From assembly GCA_013399305.1 (NCBI GenBank), contig VXAI01000276.1, positions 800,319 through 864,318 of the forward strand: 64,000 nt of DNA, written 5' to 3'. This stretch comes from Rostratula benghalensis. Taxonomy: Eukaryota; Chordata; Aves; Charadriiformes; Rostratulidae. Below are positions 62,320 to 64,000 of this stretch, in pieces; position 1 is the stretch's first letter, and every line of letters begins with the position of its first letter. The translations under genes and the position numbers were made by a program. The notes under the pieces were generated by a model. The model made no database searches and had not been told where the DNA came from. It saw nothing but the letters and a program-made list of their open reading frames with translations.

Positions 62320-64000
62320 GCAATCCAGGTAAGATCTGCAAAAGTATGGAAAAAAGGCAGTCCTTCAGCTGTCCTGCTGCACCAGAACAAATTAAGAAAT
62401 GATCATTTTGGTATTACTCAACTGTATTTCAAGAGTGTGAGGGAAAATCATTAAAAGTGTTCTGGAAAAAGACTTCTTTTGGACCTTTTATTCCAGTCTT
62501 AGCAAGGAGAAGCACCATGAAATTTGAGTGCCACTTTCCAGATCCAGCATTACAAGAATCATGCCAACATTCTACAGAGAGCTCTTGCTGCTACTCCTGT
62601 TTATAGGAACTGACATCTATTTGAAAAGAATATAGTCATTTTAGTCCACCACTAGGATCATCTGTCATTACCATGTATTATGCAACTCACCACTAACACA
62701 AAACTGAGAGCATAATAAATCACACTGTTATGTTCTCCACGGAGAGAATACCCACAAGTCTTGTGGAAATGTCTCAGCAACCAATCTTCTCTCACGGTTT
62801 CTGCACGTGCATGGTACGAATTTCCACATCTGAGAATTAAAACAAGAAGTTCTGGCCACTGAATGCAGTGTTAACTGTCACACTTTCTCTCCCCAAAGAA
62901 TAGTTACTCTTGCCTTATATTTCAGAAGTGAAATTCTTTGCACTACAGCCTCAGTTTGGCAATCTCTTTAATTTTATTTTATGAACAATATCACTAGAGA
63001 CAAAAAGGGCCTCTTGGAGAATTAAATTTATCTTAGCCCAAATGCTCAATATTTTGCAGAATTAAGCAGCTACTAAACACCTGGAACTATATGCATATCA
63101 TGAACTGTAGGAGAATATCAATCTTCTCTCTGAGAGATCACACGTGCAATTCAAAGCCTGACACTTTCCAACAGCCTTTATTTAGAAATTCTGTCTCTGA
63201 AAGTCATAAAGCATTTTTTTTCCCAATTCATTGGCAAAATTTTCACCAATAAAACTTTTAGAACACATGATCTCTTAATTTTAGTGGATTAGACTCAGTA
63301 ACACATACAGCTCCACTGAAGAAGTACTTATGCACAAATTATTCACAGTTTAAGACTGTAATCCATGAGATTACAACAGAAAATTGTGTTGCTAGAGTAT
63401 CTCTCTTATGTATTTCTTTATTTCATAACTGACTTTGGATGGGCTCTGCAGGGAAATAAGTTGTATTTACTCAATATTCTACTTATTCAAAAGTGTGCAT
63501 CACAATACAGAAAACAATTAACATCTATAAATTTCTTGCTGAGTCACATTCAATTTTCAGAGAAGTTAAGAAATAGCTGATTGACATAAACTGGGGGAAA
63601 TGAGCTGTGAAGAGAGCAGGGAAAGTGATGTGGGCAATCATAGTCCCATCATATTGGTACTCATGCTAAAAATCTGTGCCGGAGTTGTACGGAAGAATAA
63701 AGACATTGAGATACATTGAACAGAAGATGCAATTCCATATCATATTACCAAACTTACTGTATCACTCTAACATGAGTGGTGATGAAGATGTACAAAATAA
63801 TAGAAGTGATTTTCTAGAGGAAGTAAACTCAATCAACCTGTCCTGTACAAGGCTGCTGAAAGGAGTTTGATGGGATGCCACAGGCAAAGCTATTAAAAAA
63901 GCTGCAAAAAAGGGGGTGAATAAAGGAACTGTAAGGTAGGTAAGGAAACAGAGAAACTTTATGCCAGGAGTTGTAGAAATAAACTGAAATTCAAATGACA

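Larger units (their letters stand above)
49547..64000 (-). other. PDE8B: PDE8B intron 1 (partial), repeat-rich
   Basis: No further PDE8B exon (for example the ETQTCYTSVK-type segment expected in exon 1) was found, so the promoter lies beyond the window. It contains an AAC repeat, the 52895-53975 CR1, the nested CR1 pair at 55450-56625, a possible old CR1 at 58690-58960, a probable LTR at 61533-61960 and small tandem repeats. Stretches 49.5-51.5, 51.7-52.8, 54.0-55.4, 56.7-58.4, 59.0-61.5 and 62.4-64 kb show nothing recognisable. Confidence 0.75.

Noticed and set aside
63565..64000. Possible old CR1 or transposon at the window end
   Set aside because: Only vague resemblance (TTTGATGGGATGCCACAGG) and no diagnostic 3' end; cut by the window edge.

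Overview
The window is vertebrate nuclear DNA, almost certainly from a bird. Coding sequence comes as short exons with GT/AG borders in an AT-rich background, and the interspersed repeats are mainly CR1 LINE fragments with the (ATTCTATG)n-type 3' end typical of bird genomes. No bacterial gene, operon, CRISPR array, rRNA or tRNA was seen. The species cannot be fixed from the sequence alone. WDR41 and PDE8B are neighbours in other amniotes (5q13-14 in human; I recall the Z chromosome in chicken).

Layout. At the left end (about 1-6.6 kb, + strand) are the last four coding exons of WDR41, with its stop codon at 5843-5845 and a 3' UTR. A gene-free stretch of about 1.6 kb follows. The rest of the window is PDE8B on the - strand, convergent with WDR41. 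Its 3' UTR lies at about 8.3-10.8 kb and its stop codon at 10813-10815. Twenty-one coding exons run right to left from 10813 to 49546. They join without a frame break into 782 codons plus a stop, and every junction phase matches its neighbour. The encoded protein has a response-regulator-like (REC) region, a PAS domain, a linker carrying an RRYS site, and a full HD-type cyclic nucleotide phosphodiesterase domain. Only the first exon, with the start codon and N-terminus, is missing. By analogy with mammals it lies beyond position 64000, so 49547-64000 is intron 1.

Repeats. CR1 fragments occur in both orientations: about 17443-17760 (-), 22988-23522 (-), 34530-34605 (-), 37925-38350 (+), 42915-43815 (-), 46708-46790 (+) and 52895-53975 (+). 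At 55450-56625 a - strand CR1 sits inside a + strand CR1. A probable solo LTR lies at about 61533-61960. Simple repeats and several exact 13-15 bp tandem duplications are scattered through the introns.

Function. PDE8 enzymes are high-affinity, cAMP-specific phosphodiesterases. WDR41 is the WD40 subunit of the C9orf72-SMCR8 complex on lysosomes. Sharing a 3' boundary does not imply that they work together. I found no convincing new biological system. The points most worth checking are a possible alternative first exon of PDE8B at 28995-29200, a NAGNAG acceptor at exon 2, an in-frame skippable PAS exon, a longer catalytic-domain linker than I recall from mammals, and the nested CR1 pair.
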